Program-made: the position numbers and the translations under genes | Part shown: in pieces, positions 11,001-26,000 of the stretch | Layout: each line of letters begins with the position of its first letter | Numbering within the stretch: position 1 is the first letter of the stretch | Source: Lagopus muta | Taxonomy: Eukaryota > Chordata > Aves > Galliformes > Phasianidae | Reading direction: 5' to 3' | Assembly: GCF_023343835.1 (NCBI RefSeq) | Contig: NC_064437.1 | Location: 7,405,001 to 7,469,000 of the forward strand | Length of the DNA: 64,000 nt | Notes under the pieces: generated by a model | Seen by the model: only the letters and a program-made list of their open reading frames with translations | Told to the model about the DNA's origin: nothing | Databases searched by the model: none

Positions 11001-14000
11001 AAGTCACACAGCTGCCTGATGAGAAACTGTGCCCCTGCTCTGCCTGTATGGAAATGAATGTCTCAAATGGGTCACTTTACAAAGTAACATGAGTTTAATT
11101 TTTGAATTTCACACACACAAATCTAGGCAGCAGTTTCCAGCTGACACACAATGTTGCATAATTTCCAGAAGATTTATAGCTTTATTTAAATCATTTTCAA
11201 CCAAGATGAGCATTGGGCAGGGCTAATCTTTCTTGTCACGATGTGCTAAATTGCTTTGATTTGATGATCCTCATCTTTCTCAAGGATTTTTTTTTTTTTT
11301 TTTAATCACTTAGGAAATGTCACTGGAACGTATCAAAGTTTTAGAGTACTGAAGGGTTTGAGAAACTTTTGTCTTTTTGCTTTTCTTCCTGTGTGTCACT
11401 GTGTGACCAACCCCCTTCACGCTGCATCCAAACCTGCAGGGCTGGAGATTCCCTGGGGCTCAGGTTCTGCTAGTGAGAGCCATTCCCAGCAGTACAGACA
11501 TACAGGTAACCCCATCACAGAGCATCACTGAACCACCCCAAACCTGAGAGCTTGTGGATGCCTCATCTCTGGAGGCACTAAAGGCCAGGTTGGATTGGAT
11601 CCTGGGTAGCCTGATCTAGTGGCTGGCAACTCTGCCCATGGCAGGGGGTTGGAACTGGATGATCATTAAGGTCCCCTCCAACCTAAGCCATTCTATAATT
11701 CTATCAAAGTTTGCTTTGCCTGTGCCAACCTCTTCAACACAGCAATCCAGGACCCCAGAGGGCTCCCTGATGAAGCCTCATACCCATTCTCCACCTTCAA
11801 CCTCCCCAGAGTAGTTTTGGGATGACTAAATTCCTCAAGGTCACTCTTTTCCTCTGTGTCATCTGCTGAAGGACACACACCAAAGAACCAGGACCAGAGA
11901 AGCCCAGCACGCGGTGGCCTGGTACTCCTCTCAGGCAGCACACCTAAAGAAAGCACTGAATCCAGATGACAGCACACTGAGAAAACATCCCGAGTTCCAG
12001 AGCACATCAGCTGGAATTGCTGATCCATCAGCATGTCAGCATGAGCCCTGACACCAGAGGAGGTGACCTGCTTCTCTAGTACTTGTACTTTGGGAACTGC
12101 TTCTCTCCCTTTTCACCCCCACATTCTCCTTGGACAGGGGCTTTTACAAGAACTCAGCAAAGTTTTTCTTCTGTTGTTTGTAAACTCAAATAAATCCTTC
12201 TGTTCCAAAATGCCATCTGGCACCTGACAGTTGTGTTTCAGCTTCACAGTCTCAAATTTAATTGTAAGCTCTTTTGCAGGGTTTTCAAGGACAGCGTGAC
12301 ACAATATGGACTACCTACAATGAAGACATATGAACTCTGGAGCATACCAAACAAATTCTTTGCATAGTTGTTTTCCAGCACAGCATCAATCACCACAGGG
12401 ATGGGAGAGTGTCCAAAACAGCAGGAGAAAATGCTACAGCTTGCAGTTCTCGGATTGTAATTCATTTAAAGTCGGGCACATTAGCTATACCTTTCTAACA
12501 TCAGATACAAATCTCTTTTCTCCTTTTTCCCATTTGCTATCTGAAAAGAATTGGGATTCAATATTTAAAGTTGTCCTGTGTGGATCTTCAGCTTGTATAA
12601 AGTGGCATAACTGTGCTCAGCAGCTGTTGCTGGTCTTTGAAGGCAGTGGAGCTATGCTGATTTACATCTGCTGAAATCTGATCTATCACTGTATTTCATT
12701 TGGCTTTTACTTTAGAGGCTTGTTTTTACTTTTGCTTGACATAATAAATGGTGTAATTTCTAGCCCTTATATAGTATCTTTCATCATTACTTCTCGAAGT
12801 GCTGCACAGATAAGGGCTGGCAGATTAGCCCCAAGTGATATTTATGGGGGAAGATCTAATGCTCACCAAGTGAATTGCCCAGCACTGGGACTGGGAAGGG
12901 CCACAACTTCATACACCTCCAGCCCTCATGCCCACCACCAGTTTTCTCTTCAGCCGTTGTTATAGGGACACACAGTCTCTTCACCGTGTTTCCTTTTTGC
13001 AAGCCAAAACCCAACAACCCAAAGTAGCTTGTGGCCAAACACTGAAATCAGGTGCCAGCTTCAGCCAGACTTAGGGGCTGACTTACCTGCTTTGCTTTCT
13101 TCCTCCTGCTCTTCTTTCCACAATATTTCTGTCCTTGACCAATCTCAGCGTGGCCACAGACTAACTTGAGATGATGAGGGGCTGTCTCAGCATCCCCACA
13201 GCACCTCAGTAGTGAGTCCTGGAAACCCACATTGCTACAGGCATGGCCCAGCCCTATTTACATGCTCAGGTCCAGGGCAAAAGCTGCCCTCAGTCTGACA
13301 TCTCCATCATCAGATGATTGTCTGAGCATCTGTGTCCAGCATTCCACTGCCACAGCATTAACTGTATTAACTATACCATACAAAGCAAAGAAGCACTAGT
13401 GATGTAATTATTAACAAAATGGCTAGATCTGACCAGATAATTAAGCTGTTCACCATCTTCTTAAGGGTAGACCATACCTCATATTGCTCACAGAATTCAG
13501 ATAGATATGAGAGATGAAGGTAACTTTGTCTATCAAGGCAGGTTAGGCAGCAGTCCTTCTGAAGACCTGATTCTAAGACTCGGTGATTACATTTTAATTT
13601 TTCTAAGGTTTGCACCCATCTACAGGAGGTTTTTGGTACCTCCTCCCCCAACACACACATTCCTTAAGAGAAAATGCTTTTACACCTCTGAGCTCAGATC
13701 AAAAAGATGCAGGTGCTGTGGTCATTTTCTTCATTTTCTGAACTGGTGGATATGAATGTTCACTATTTGCCAGTGCTATGCTAATGCATCTTATCTTGCT
13801 ATTGCTGTGGGAAGGGAGCACTGCACACATTTAGTTATCACAGGTCAGATGATGAGTGGGAACTCATTAAACCACAGTAATTAATTGCTGGCAACCATCT
13901 GGCCACCCCGAGCAGCAGCGAACAACGTAAGCTGCAGAACTAATGGTGCCTCCTTGCCAGTATTTCTCTCCCATGTGGATCCTCTGATAGCTAATAAAAG

Positions 14001-17000
14001 CTGAGACTTTATCTCAAAGCAGACACAAAGACAATCTCTCTCTGCCTCTCCTCTATCTGAGCACCTGCTTTCATGTAATCTTTAGGAGCTGGGTATCTTT
14101 GACACCACTAACATTCAATCAAACATGGACGGCGCTGGTTAATGCTTTGCAAGTTATGAGGAAGCAACAGATAGAAAATGCTGTGATAGCATCACCCTCG
14201 TTTCCTCACACAGTTAGAAAAAAAAAATAAAACACAATGTATTTTAAATCTATCCAGTAACTTTGTTTGGAGGTAGATGGCAGCTTTGTTATATTGACAG
14301 CTGCTTTAAAACTTTGCACTGTAAAGAGTCGCTCTGAGGTTTTATTACATGAAGCCTCCCAACTCTGCACCATTTTAATGTGTTAAGTAAAAGAAAGTTG
14401 CGCCTGACTCAAAGTTATTAAATGTAATTGAGATCACATTGGGACAATTTTCCTAAATGCCCATGTTGCAAAAGTTATTAATCTTGTTTGCCTGCAAGAT
14501 TGATGCTGGCTCTGCTGAAACAGAGTAGATGCTACAATTAGATATATTTAATTTCTCCTCAGCAGTGCTCTGTAATATGATTTCCTCTCCCTCCCCCTCC
14601 TTCTTTTCTTTCTCTTCCAGCTATGATGGGCTGTGGTGTCTGCCCAGCTCCAGTGTCAGCATGGAAACTCACACTCAATTTCAGTGCCTCAGGAAGCATT
14701 AACACTGTGAGACCTGGGGAACAGAAAGCGATGGAGCAAGTGCTTCTTTGCAGCATTACACACCATTTCTTAGCCACGGCATGAAAAGGACTAGAGATTC
14801 TAGAGATTTTTGGAAACCAAATGGGGTTTCTGAGAAAAGTCACTTACCTTTTCTTCAGGGATTGGAGGGGTGCAGAGACTAATGAGGACAATGACAGTGG
14901 CGGTGAGGACGCAGAGGATGAGCGCGAAGTAGAGGTAGTGCAGGTCCTTCAGCACAGCTGGCCTTCTGTCCTCCTCACCACAGGATGGTGCACTATAAAT
15001 AAACTCCATGATCATCCGAATGAGACCAACAGCCAGCCCAAACACGAGGCCCCAGAAAGCACCCTGAGGGAAGGCAAGCATAAAGAAACACTCACTGCAC
15101 AATACCCTTGGTTGAAGCTTTCCTCTTTTTCTTCTTTTCCTTTCTTTCTTTTTTTTTTTTCTTTAATATAGCTCTTTCATAGAGCAAAACCTTTTATGCT
15201 TGATAGAATCCCATACTGACACACATCAAAGGAGGATTAGTTTTAAATCCTCATTTTATTTTTCAGTTCTTGAACACGGAATTGATAGAGCACAGATAAT
15301 GCAAGTCTCCTCCTAGCAACATGCCTCCAACTAGACTTTGAGATCCCATCCTTGAAGTGTAGAACATCTTGGGCTTTTGTGAGTTCAAATGAGACTGACA
15401 AAAAGTATTCCTAGCAGTGGCTTCCTGGAAGCAAAACACACACACACTAGAGATTAAGATCTACTAATATGTCCCAGGAAAATGCCTTCTAATCATCATA
15501 CTTTTTAGCTGGAGTGGTTTTGAGTCGAAGGAATCTCCAAGGCTGGAAAGCGAGAGGAAACATTTAATCATTTATTCTATGTAATTAGGTATGTGCATCA
15601 ATTGGTATTTCACGTGCCACTTACAGGCTCATTAATTCTCTTGCAGAAGATGGCCAGGATGAAGAGCGCTGTGATGGGTGGAGCCAGATAGCTGGTTATA
15701 GATTGAATGTAGTCAAAGAGCTTGCCGCTGTTGGCTGATTGAATGATGGGGATCCAGAGGATGCTGATGACTACCAGGATGAGGATGAAGACTCTGGAAG
15801 GTGAGAATAAAATTGCATGAGCTCTATTATTGGAGAAGTCAACCTCAAAATAAAGTTTTGCAGCAAATTCCAATCGCTTCCAGAATTTCCTACCTATAAA
15901 TCCAGACGTCGCTCTTAAGAATGGTGTTTACATAGGGAAAGAGAAAATAATTCTCTACTATTATCAGATCAATCAAATCCCAGAGGTGATTTCACAGGTT
16001 TCAATGTAAGCTGCACTGGGACTTGCCAGACAACATGTGAGAGATCCTCAAGGGCCTGGTGGCTCCCACCATCGGCCAATGCAAACCCCCTCAACTTCAC
16101 ATGTCCTCAGTGACACGTACTTCAAAGGATTTTCTCTCAGACGACATAGAGAGCTGGAAATTTGTGATCATTAGCAACCTTTCTGCCACCTCTACAAGCA
16201 GATATCATGCTTGGTCCAGTGCCTTTGCCAAATTCCAACTCATATTCTCTTTTTTAAAATTGATCCTGTGGTCTCAAGTGCATGTTATATCGCTTCGTCA
16301 TCTTTGCATTGCATGTTAGAGAGGTTTCTCCATGTGGGTGAGGAAGAGGCACTTCCATACTCTACAGTGGCAGAGTGAGGTACAGCCTGTATCCTTCACC
16401 TATCCCAGCATAAAGGTTTGAAACAGTACTTGTGAATTGAGAAGGAAATAGCACAAATATGCAGAATGCAGCTTAAATTCTGCTATCAAGAGGAGAACTT
16501 TATGTGCCCCTAATATAGTGCAATACTAAGGTTTGCTTGTAAAGGCCACTGTAACTTATCACAGACAAAGAGAGCTGGGAGGCCCAGCTCATCAAGGTTG
16601 CTCTTTTTCCCAAAAAGGAGCGACTGCAATGTATTGCCACAGCCTGATGTGAAAATCATGTTTTTAAAGACCTCCAGTGACAGTGACTCCGGAGCACCTT
16701 TGCCTTTCCTAAAATGCAGATTTAAGTCAGTATTTTTGCTAAGTTTAGCTAACAGAGAAGTAATGATCTACCTAGCACAGCAGTAAGCTCAATGTACCCT
16801 TTGACCAGGTCTATCTGAGATGAAGCTGGATACTGTAATGCTCTTCCCAGGCTGTGTTTCTGATCTATGTCTTTGGCACCAGGTTTTTCTTAGTGTGTCC
16901 AGACTGAAGAATGTAAATGCTGCAGTCAAAACAGATGATGCCAGTAAAAAGACATAAAGAAACGTAAGGACCTGCCCACAATCATCAGCTCCTGCTCCGA

Positions 17001-20000
17001 AGCATTTTTACGGATCCGCTGCCAGATGTCTATAACGAAGAGGGTGCTGCTGCTGTTGAAAATGGAGGTGAGGGAACTCATCAGGGCTGCCATCATCACG
17101 GCAATCATCAAACCCCGGAGCCCTGAGGGAGCAAAAAAATCAGGACTAAACCTTTAGCCTCCCAGCACTACTTTAGCATGCCAATGGCTGATAACTGCAG
17201 GAAGATTTCCTTGTCCTTAGGATGGATTAAGGCAATCTGATTCTGCATAGAGCTTGGCTCAAGCCCACTTCCATAAAAGTTTCTCACCATCAGGCATGAG
17301 CTCTACCACGAGTTTGGGGTAGGCAATGTTGGAACAACCCACTGCAGCTCCACAGATCCTTCTACAGATACTCGGGTCCACACAGCCCACTTCATCTGTA
17401 GGAGACATGAAAAGAACAAGAAGTCACGTAAATCCTATACAGCCGTAGGATGTATAACCCAGGGGAACAAATCTTGATGTCCTGTTTAATTTCATACAAA
17501 TCTGAGGTGAAGCCAAAATGTAGCAAAAGCAAGTAGAGCCGAAGAACATTTTCTGTCATAAAATAAAAGTGAAACTTTGATATATGGTTTTGCTGTTCTG
17601 TTTAGTTCTGTCTCCTGGATGTTGTGTATTTTTAATGCCTGATGATTTGTAAGTTTCCATGATCCTGCCAGCTGGGCTACCAAGGACGCTGCATCCTATT
17701 TGATGAACTCTGGTAGGGAGGCACTTGAAGCTCCTTCCTCCAGGTATGAGCCTTCTAACAAGGGCATTCTCCCCAGGAAGTGGTGTGCTCTGAAGGAATG
17801 AGCAAGGAAAGTTCCTTGGGAGACAACATGAGGGGAATTCTGTTTTTTTTTTCCACAAAGGAGGTCTGCTGCACTTAGTCTACCAGGAATTGCATAAAAT
17901 TGCATGGTAGACTGCTAAGACTCACCAAATGCATACTGGAAACAATCCATAGAACTTGAAGGAGAACCTCAATGCTTCAAGCATTTCACCTTATCAACTT
18001 CCTACACAGAAACAAGCAATATCCACAGCATGATCTCTGTGTTCCCTCTAGCACAACCTGCCCCATAAGGATACTCCAGGTAACTTCTGCCACTGTGAGA
18101 GCACTGGAGATGGAGGAAAGGCCTGGGAACACGAGTGCACAACAAGAAAGCATACAAGTATGCCTGAGGTGTGAAAGTGCCGGAGAACCTGTGTGCAATT
18201 AGTGCTCATAGCAGGTGTAAAGCCCTGCAGTGAGGAATACGAGAAGGCTTACCTGGATAAAGAGCTCTGCTGATCATTCCTGGCATGACAATGAAAAACA
18301 TAGGGAAGATTTTCAAATATCCTCCCAGCACTGATCCACCTTTGGCATGGGAGAGGTTCTTGGCGGAGAGGGACCTTTGAACTATCACCTGCAATTGGTC
18401 AGAAAGAGAGTGGGAAGCAGAACAGAAGCACTGCAGAGAGAGCAGGATCCATCCTTCCTCTCGTGCTCATGGATGACTTTCACCCAACAGGACCCCAGGC
18501 TGCTTTGCATGCCAATGGCAACCTTCCCATCTCAGTGTCTGCAGCCTGCTCAGAGCTCAGCACACAGGCTATGGGAGAGGGCAGAGTGGAAATTTCCTTA
18601 CAGAAATAATTTCGCCCTTGACTGAAATGAAGCCACCTTGGGGACTGGAGGCAGCAGCTGTACGGCAGCAAGAGACAAGGAATGAAGCAGCCTAATCTGA
18701 TTCAGTGAAAGATCAGTGGTGGGTTTTGATGATTATCCCATCTTGAACAACAAAAACAAAATTTTGTAAGAAACAAATACAGTTTTCCTTGTTTGTAGCT
18801 TGGATAAGGATGAGAAATCAGAGACCCGCTGGAGTACAATCAATTTATCCTGAGATCTACACAAGGTCACTGCAGAGCCAGCTCCAGATTGCACTGCTAT
18901 ATCCTCATTGCACAAACTGCAGCCCACAGGAGGGTAAATTGGATTAAAATCACCTACTCTCTCCACCCCAAGAAGTGCACAAAACCAGCTGCTTGCTGAG
19001 GAAGTTGAAAGAGTGGTCTAGTCCAGTAACAGAGGCAGTAACTCCCACACAGCAAGGCACAGTCACAGATCTACAAAGGAGTGGACTGGAGGAGCGGACT
19101 GGAAATAACACTACAGGGGACTCCCAGAGAGGAAAAGTCTTTCTTTACCTGATCAGTGCACCAGCACCAAAGAGCCAGCACGGAGAGTCCAAATACAAGG
19201 CCCGGCCAAGGAATGTCCCCTGTGACTGGGTCCCTGAACAAATGAAAGGCATCCTCACGTGGGAGGTGACAGGTTGTGTTTGGGACTATGACCTTGGGTA
19301 TAGCTGTGTTGTATTTCTCCTTAAGTCCTTCATACCAGCCAACTTTTTCGAATCCTGAAAAGAAAATGCCAATAATTTAATTTTATTTCCTTATCTGAGT
19401 TTACCGATTGCATTCTTTTCAGTTATCTTCCTCTCATCTCTTTACTTTTCATTCTGCTCTCGCTTTTGGCAGTCAAAGCATGTATAGAACTAAGTTGGAT
19501 CTTGCCCAGAGTCCTTGTGGTTTTAGCAGTGCATCCTGGAAGAAGATCAATGCGGGAAAACCTCTGTTATCCTAATCCCCACAATGTCCTCAGCACCTAC
19601 TCTTTGTTCATATGCCCTCCAAGAGCTGGAGGAGGAGGTATGAAATGAAACATGGGTTAAATCTCTGTTTGCCAAGAAGACATAAAGCAAAGACTAATGA
19701 TGGTCTGTTCCTTGTTATTTTATTTTTTTATAATTCTGTTACACCCAGGTGAACCCACAGTAACTCCCAAAGTCAACATGGAAAGTCAGCAGAACTGTTC
19801 TGAATTTACATGAGCACAGTGAGCTGAGTTTGTCTTTGGGGATGCAGTTCTGTAAGCTTGTTGGCAACTCCAGACAACCCCAAAGGAGGGAGGTGAAGTT
19901 ATCCAGAACCTTACCTCCAGACAGGTAGTACGAAGGATGAAGGAAATCTGACTTGCTGGCAAATGAGGATTGTGCCAGCCCCTATTCTATGAGTGATTAA

Positions 20001-23000
20001 AACTCATTTCTGCACCTTCTCTCTCCCAAAGGGTGAGGTAGCCTCATAAGCTCTGATGACCTTGGGATCATTAAGCCAGTGCATGATGCCACTGAAGGAT
20101 CCCCTTACCTATAAACATGAGGACCAGAGCTCCCAGTACCATGATCAAGGTCTGTAGTGCATCTGTGTATATCACAGCTGTTAGACCACCTGTTAGGAGA
20201 ACAACAGACAACAGATAGAGTGTGTCCACACATACATAGAAGCCTGTATTCCATCTGGAAAAGACTTCCTTGGCCCCAGCCCTGTGACTTCAGTATGGAT
20301 TCACTGGGGAAAGCTGCCACAGAGCTGGACCCTAGGGCCCTATAACTGCCCCAAGCACTCCCAAGAGGAACATCCTAAAGGGCCTGCCCACAGTTTAGTG
20401 TTTTAAAGCCAGCAGTTTACCTGCTATAGTGTAGACAGCAGTCACAACTAGTAAGACCACAGTGGACAAGTAGAGGTTCCAGCCCAAAGAGATTTGGATG
20501 AATAATGCTCCAGAAAAAATATCTGTCTGGAATATAATCAAATAATAATTTATAAAAGGAAGTTTGATAGCAGTACTTAATACAAGTGAAATCTAATAAA
20601 GCAGGCTACAGCCCTGAGCAGATGAAAGCATTGACAAAGAACATTACAGAGGTGAAGTGGAAGAGGTGGGGAGAGTGTGGGACTGATGGCAGTGAACCTT
20701 CACGTTCTCAGTGCAAGGAGAATGCTTCCTTGAGCTCTGAGCTCACAGTGTCTGGGAGTAGCAGAATGAAAATCAAAGTCCTATATTCCAACAGATCACA
20801 AAGCCATCAAAATGAGGGCTACTTTACAGACAGCCTTCATGGCACCTGATCTTCATTGACACAGAGAGACAGAAGTGGAAACTCCCACACCATTTACTGC
20901 CCCTGAAGCCAAATATGGTGCACAGGATCCCATGCTTTGGGGCCATAGAACCTATGCTTGTGTATCCATAGAAGGAAAGGGGTTCTGCACATCAGCATAT
21001 TCTGGTGATCTAGTGGCCAAAAGACACTCTCAGCTAGAAAGACCTCTGAAGTATCACTGCTATCTTATGCTATGATTTATTTATCTGAAAACGTCAGCAG
21101 CCTGACTCCAGTAAAACAGGTTACACCTGCTGAGAACCTCCCTGGAAAGATAGAAACCCCCATCAGCTTTGTTTTGTTTGGACCTACTGCGAGAGAGATT
21201 GAAACCAAAAACCAGGCGAAACCCAGAATTATGCAGATAACATCATTCAGATGCAGAAGGTGATATGGGAGATGTGTACGTGTTGGGAATTCCATCTAAA
21301 GAACGCCTGTAAACCTGATATGGGGTGAGATAGAGGTAAAGACATTTGGAAAGCAAGACAGAAAGGATAGGACAAGATTTCTATAAATAAGCACTTCAAA
21401 AGCAAGCATCTTGTGCAGCTCCTGCTTTCTGCAATCCCAAGATGGGACAGCAACTGTCAGGAACTGCAGAAGCCTCTCTGCCTTCTGCTGCCCACCCAGC
21501 AAAAATGCAAGCAGGTTTCTAGCTGTACAGGATCAGTCCTTCAACAACATAGTACAATGAGATCTCTGCTCTTCTTTGCAAGAGAGGAGGGCTTTGCAGT
21601 GTCCTAGTTGCTAACTTACGTGTGAGCAAAAAGCACAGGGAGAAAAATTGTTCTTGTAACCAACTGCCTGCTGTCCAGCCAGCTGCTAAATGAGCTCTCT
21701 ACAAACAAAGGCACTGTGCTTAATAGAAAGCACCTATCATGCCCATAAACTCCACCAGCCACATCCATCAGGCACATGTGAGTTAGCTGCACAGAGAAGA
21801 AACCACGGAGTTGAAACAGCAATGACTGGGGCCAGGGTCCTGCTCTGGAAAGCACTGGCAAATAGAGCTCTGCCAAAGGTTATTCAGAACGATTGGTCTT
21901 TTTTCTCCAAATACATTGAGGGTGTAGCTGTGCACACCACCATCACAGGAGAATTCCAGGTACTCAATTCCACTCCAAAAGTCTCTTTCCAAGGCTTCAT
22001 CTTGGGCAATACTTCAGCCCAGAGAGCGAAACACCTGGGAGCAACGGTGGCAGCGGTGGGCAACATGGCCAACAGGTGGGAAATCCATCCTATGCTTCCA
22101 ACCTTAAGCTCATTTTAATGCACTTCTCAGAGCCTGATACATGAGAAACCTGGAAGGGCATTGAATCCAGCAGAAAAGGTGCCTCATCTCCATTCAACAT
22201 CTTCTGAGGCAGTTTGAGATCTGAACACTTCAGTGGGGTCTAGTCAACACTGATTTGTGCTGCCACAGAGCAGTCAGCTGGAGACAAGAGACTGACATTT
22301 TCAGCCTCTGTAATGGACTTTGGAATGCAGTTCTCTCCCTCCAAGGGCAGAGGCAGTGCTTATCAAATCCGTGAGCATAAGTTCTTCCTCTTTATTAATG
22401 GCATTTAAATGAAATGAAATACCCAGCAGTTTACATTGCATTTAACTATCAGCAGGGTACAATGCTGCAAGCGATCCAGGAAGGACGCTGAGTTTTCTCT
22501 TAATCCAGAACCTATCCCTTTTCCTATTCCTTTCTTATGCAGTACAAGTGATAGAAAGACAGAGAAATAATCATAACATTCTTAATGTTGAAAACTCAAC
22601 TACAAAAACACAGTTCCCCTGTCTGTACTGCCAAAGATTTGGTTTGATGGAAGGGAAAATAGGCAGAAAAATTGTGGCACTTATACTATTTAATAATTAG
22701 CTGCTATATCCCTGTATAGTTCTCAATGTGCACTGCTGTTTGAGTGGTCTTTCTGAAGGTAGATTTTCATGATCAATGTAGAGGCAGTTATTTATGTGAG
22801 CGAAGCAGCACACTAACACAGGATCCTGGTAGCCGAGCTGGTCCCTTCAAGGACATCTGAGTTATCCCTGCATTGTGCCAGGACAACCTACCCCTGCCCT
22901 AGCCAAAAGGGTTGCATCCGGTAGATACATACAGATATCTTGGTGAATATGTAGAGAATGAGGGACAGCACAGACATGTAGATTTGTATCCTCTGCCCTC

Positions 23001-26000
23001 CAAATCTCTTCTGCAGATACTCAGGCATGGTAACCACTCCAGCTGCAATGTAAACAGGTACAAAGATCCAGCCAAGAGCCAGCAGTGCCCAGGTAGCCTG
23101 GTAGAGAGAGGGAGAAAAGAAAGGCACATGATTCAGCACACAGGAACACCTTTCTCCTATCCTGTCCCAATGGACAAAAAAAGAAGTGTGAGGTGCTATG
23201 CAATGTATTTGGAACTCTTGAGCTTTTGTCCCTGCTCAGAACTTTTGGGTAGATGGTGTGTTCTGTTCTTCCAAGTTGCAATTGCATTTTGTGGCCTTAG
23301 AAACCACTGATGTGGTGGCAGTGAAGAGTTAAGTGATTTAGAGAAGGATGAGAGCATCTGTTTGTTGCTTGATTAGCAAGTGATGAGGCTGAGGCTGCAG
23401 ACTCTCCCTGTGGAGCATAAAAATAAGCAACAGCAAGACTCTGCTGGGATGTTCTCCTTTCAGGCTGAAGCAGATCTGCTTCTGTTACTTGTAGATAAAG
23501 GGGCAGTTCAGCTGCTTCACCACAGGTGAAGAGTCTTTAGAAAGTTGTAAAGGCATCTCCCATCATGTATTTCCTCTCTAAAACCCAGCAAAAACCCAGA
23601 CAGGAGAAGTTGAGCTTAAATAAAAGTCACTGAATTATCAGACCTCACTTCCTCCATGTTCTGGACATTACCTTTTTCCCAAATACCTTACATTAGTCAG
23701 ATTTTACTTTGATTGGTTATTTAAGTTATCAGAAATGAAACCAAGCCCTGGGGACAGAGATTGAGTGTGATTGAGGAGAACAGCTGTGTCTCCTGCAGTG
23801 GCAGAGATTGGCTCAGGTAAAAGATGCCTATATGATCCCTGCAGCTGAGCGATGTCCCATGCTGAAGGAAGAGAATAATGGCATATCCTAAGGTCCCTTT
23901 CCAATTTGAAAGAAATGAATCTAAACTCAGGAAGTTAGATTTGCCTTGACATACAATCTTGTCTTCGTGGGCTTCTAAAATTACTCGAATAGATTTACTT
24001 AAAATACAGTGATATGTCTTACATGCATCAGACTGAAAACAGGCTCGGGTTTCTTCACAAAGGACTTAAAGGTGATCTTAAGGGTTTAGAAAAAAAAGAA
24101 AAAAAGCTGCAGTGAATAGATAACTCAGGAGAAAGCCTATGGTGGGCCGGGTCCTGCTTGTGCTTGGCAAGTATCCGGCACCATTAGCACTCTCTGCTGA
24201 TACAGACAAAAGATTTAGAGTTAGGTGAGTGATGTTTATTGTGAGGCTGGCTAGTCTCTCTTCTCATCACTGCAGCTGAGAAATATCATTAGCATCACAC
24301 ACAAAGGGCCTGGTTTTCATGCTCCGTGTGGTGTCAGTGGCAATTTTCCAGGGCATTTCAGTAAGACAGAATGAGACCTGCCTTCACACCCAAACGTTCA
24401 CCCCAGAGACTTCACTTTTTGGCAGCTGACAGGTGAATGCAGTGTTGCTGATTCTCGTGGTTTTGCATTGAATTTAGGAGCACAAAGTCCCTGTTTCCAG
24501 AATCATGCAATTATCCAAATACATATTGAGCACTCGTTATCTTTCATTTTAGTCTCTATGAGCAGCAACTAAATCTTAAAAATATGGCTGTGTGCTTCAG
24601 GGAAGGTCAAAGAGCTAATCATTTAAGTGGATTGCACTTAAGCTAAAAGAAACAGATCTCGTGTTTCTAAAGCTGCCTCAATTTCTGGACGGTTCTCTCC
24701 TGAGGTTTGAAAACTTAGAATTGTAGAATCACTAAGGTTGGAAAAGACCTCTAAGATCATTCAGTCCAACCACCCATCTACTGCCAATATGGCCCACTAA
24801 CCCTGCCCCCAAGACATGGTGTTGTCAATACTGTTAGTGTATGATGTTGGAGAGAAACCCACAGTCCCTTTGCAAACCATGACGTCCTCGTAGACAACAC
24901 AACAGACTCTTACGTTCCACTCAAAGCCCCCAACAGCAAGACCCCCAGCTGCTCCAGTGCCCGCCAGTCCAACGAGTAAGCCACTGCCCACATTGCTGGA
25001 CATCAGTGATGCTCCAATCTGAAACACATGGCACAGGCACACAAAATCAAATCACAGTGTGGAACTTCTGTACCAGTCCCAGTACTTCCCCCAGGTGCTT
25101 CCTTTCCCTAGGATGTTTATCTCCTTGCAGGTAGGTATCTGGGTGTTAATGGAAAGTTGGGTTTTCCTCCCTCAGAATCAGGGTTCACTTTAGCAATGGT
25201 TCTCCTGAGTTAAGCATCTGCTTTACAGGGAAGCTGGTGGCAGCCACTTAGAGCCTATGAAATGTGATGGATTTCTTAATTTCCTTGGCAACTTGAAGCT
25301 TGCTGACCCTTTGGGATCTGCTCTCCACATCTTGCAGACATCCTGGCCTCTTTTAGTCTTGCACAGAGCATGCATGTGGTGGTTTGCACAGCACTGGGGA
25401 TTCTGGTGAAGCTCATCCTAAGATAGGATATCCTTGAACTGTAGCCAGATCAATGTTGGAAATACGCTGGCTTTTTATTTTTCACTGTGCTCACATGGGT
25501 TCAAAGATATTCAGCTCCACATTATGGAATGTGCTAATTCCTCAGGTTAACTTTAACACTGTCCCAACCATGGCTCATTGGCACTCTAATTGGAAGAAAG
25601 CAAACTCCAAGGTGATTTAAACAAGGCAGACTTAATTACCACTTTTCTTTGGCATATAGCCTCACTTTCTTCTTTACACCAGTGCCAAATCTCTCAGGGT
25701 CAAATGAGAAGTGATGCTAAGGACAAGCTGAGCCTGTTTCTCTTCAGATGAAGTTTGCTTTTAGCTACATCTTCTGTGAGGATATTTTCTCTCCCAAGTA
25801 ATGCTAAACTGAAAAAAAGGATGATGGAATTTGATCTGCTTCTCATCCTTGAGCAAGGTAAAACATTAATATGGCATGAATACCCACAATGGATCCTGCC
25901 AGCAGCTCTGCCTTCCTGTCTAAGAAAACTCCTGATTAGAGAGCTGGTTGCTGCTACCTGAATTTGCAACTTAGGAAGCAATTGGTGCTCTCAAGAAATG

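Noticed and set aside
21690..22118. 142-codon plus-strand frame in SLC5A9 intron 4
   Set aside because: No family match, no splice or promoter support, and competing frames on the other strand. Likely chance.
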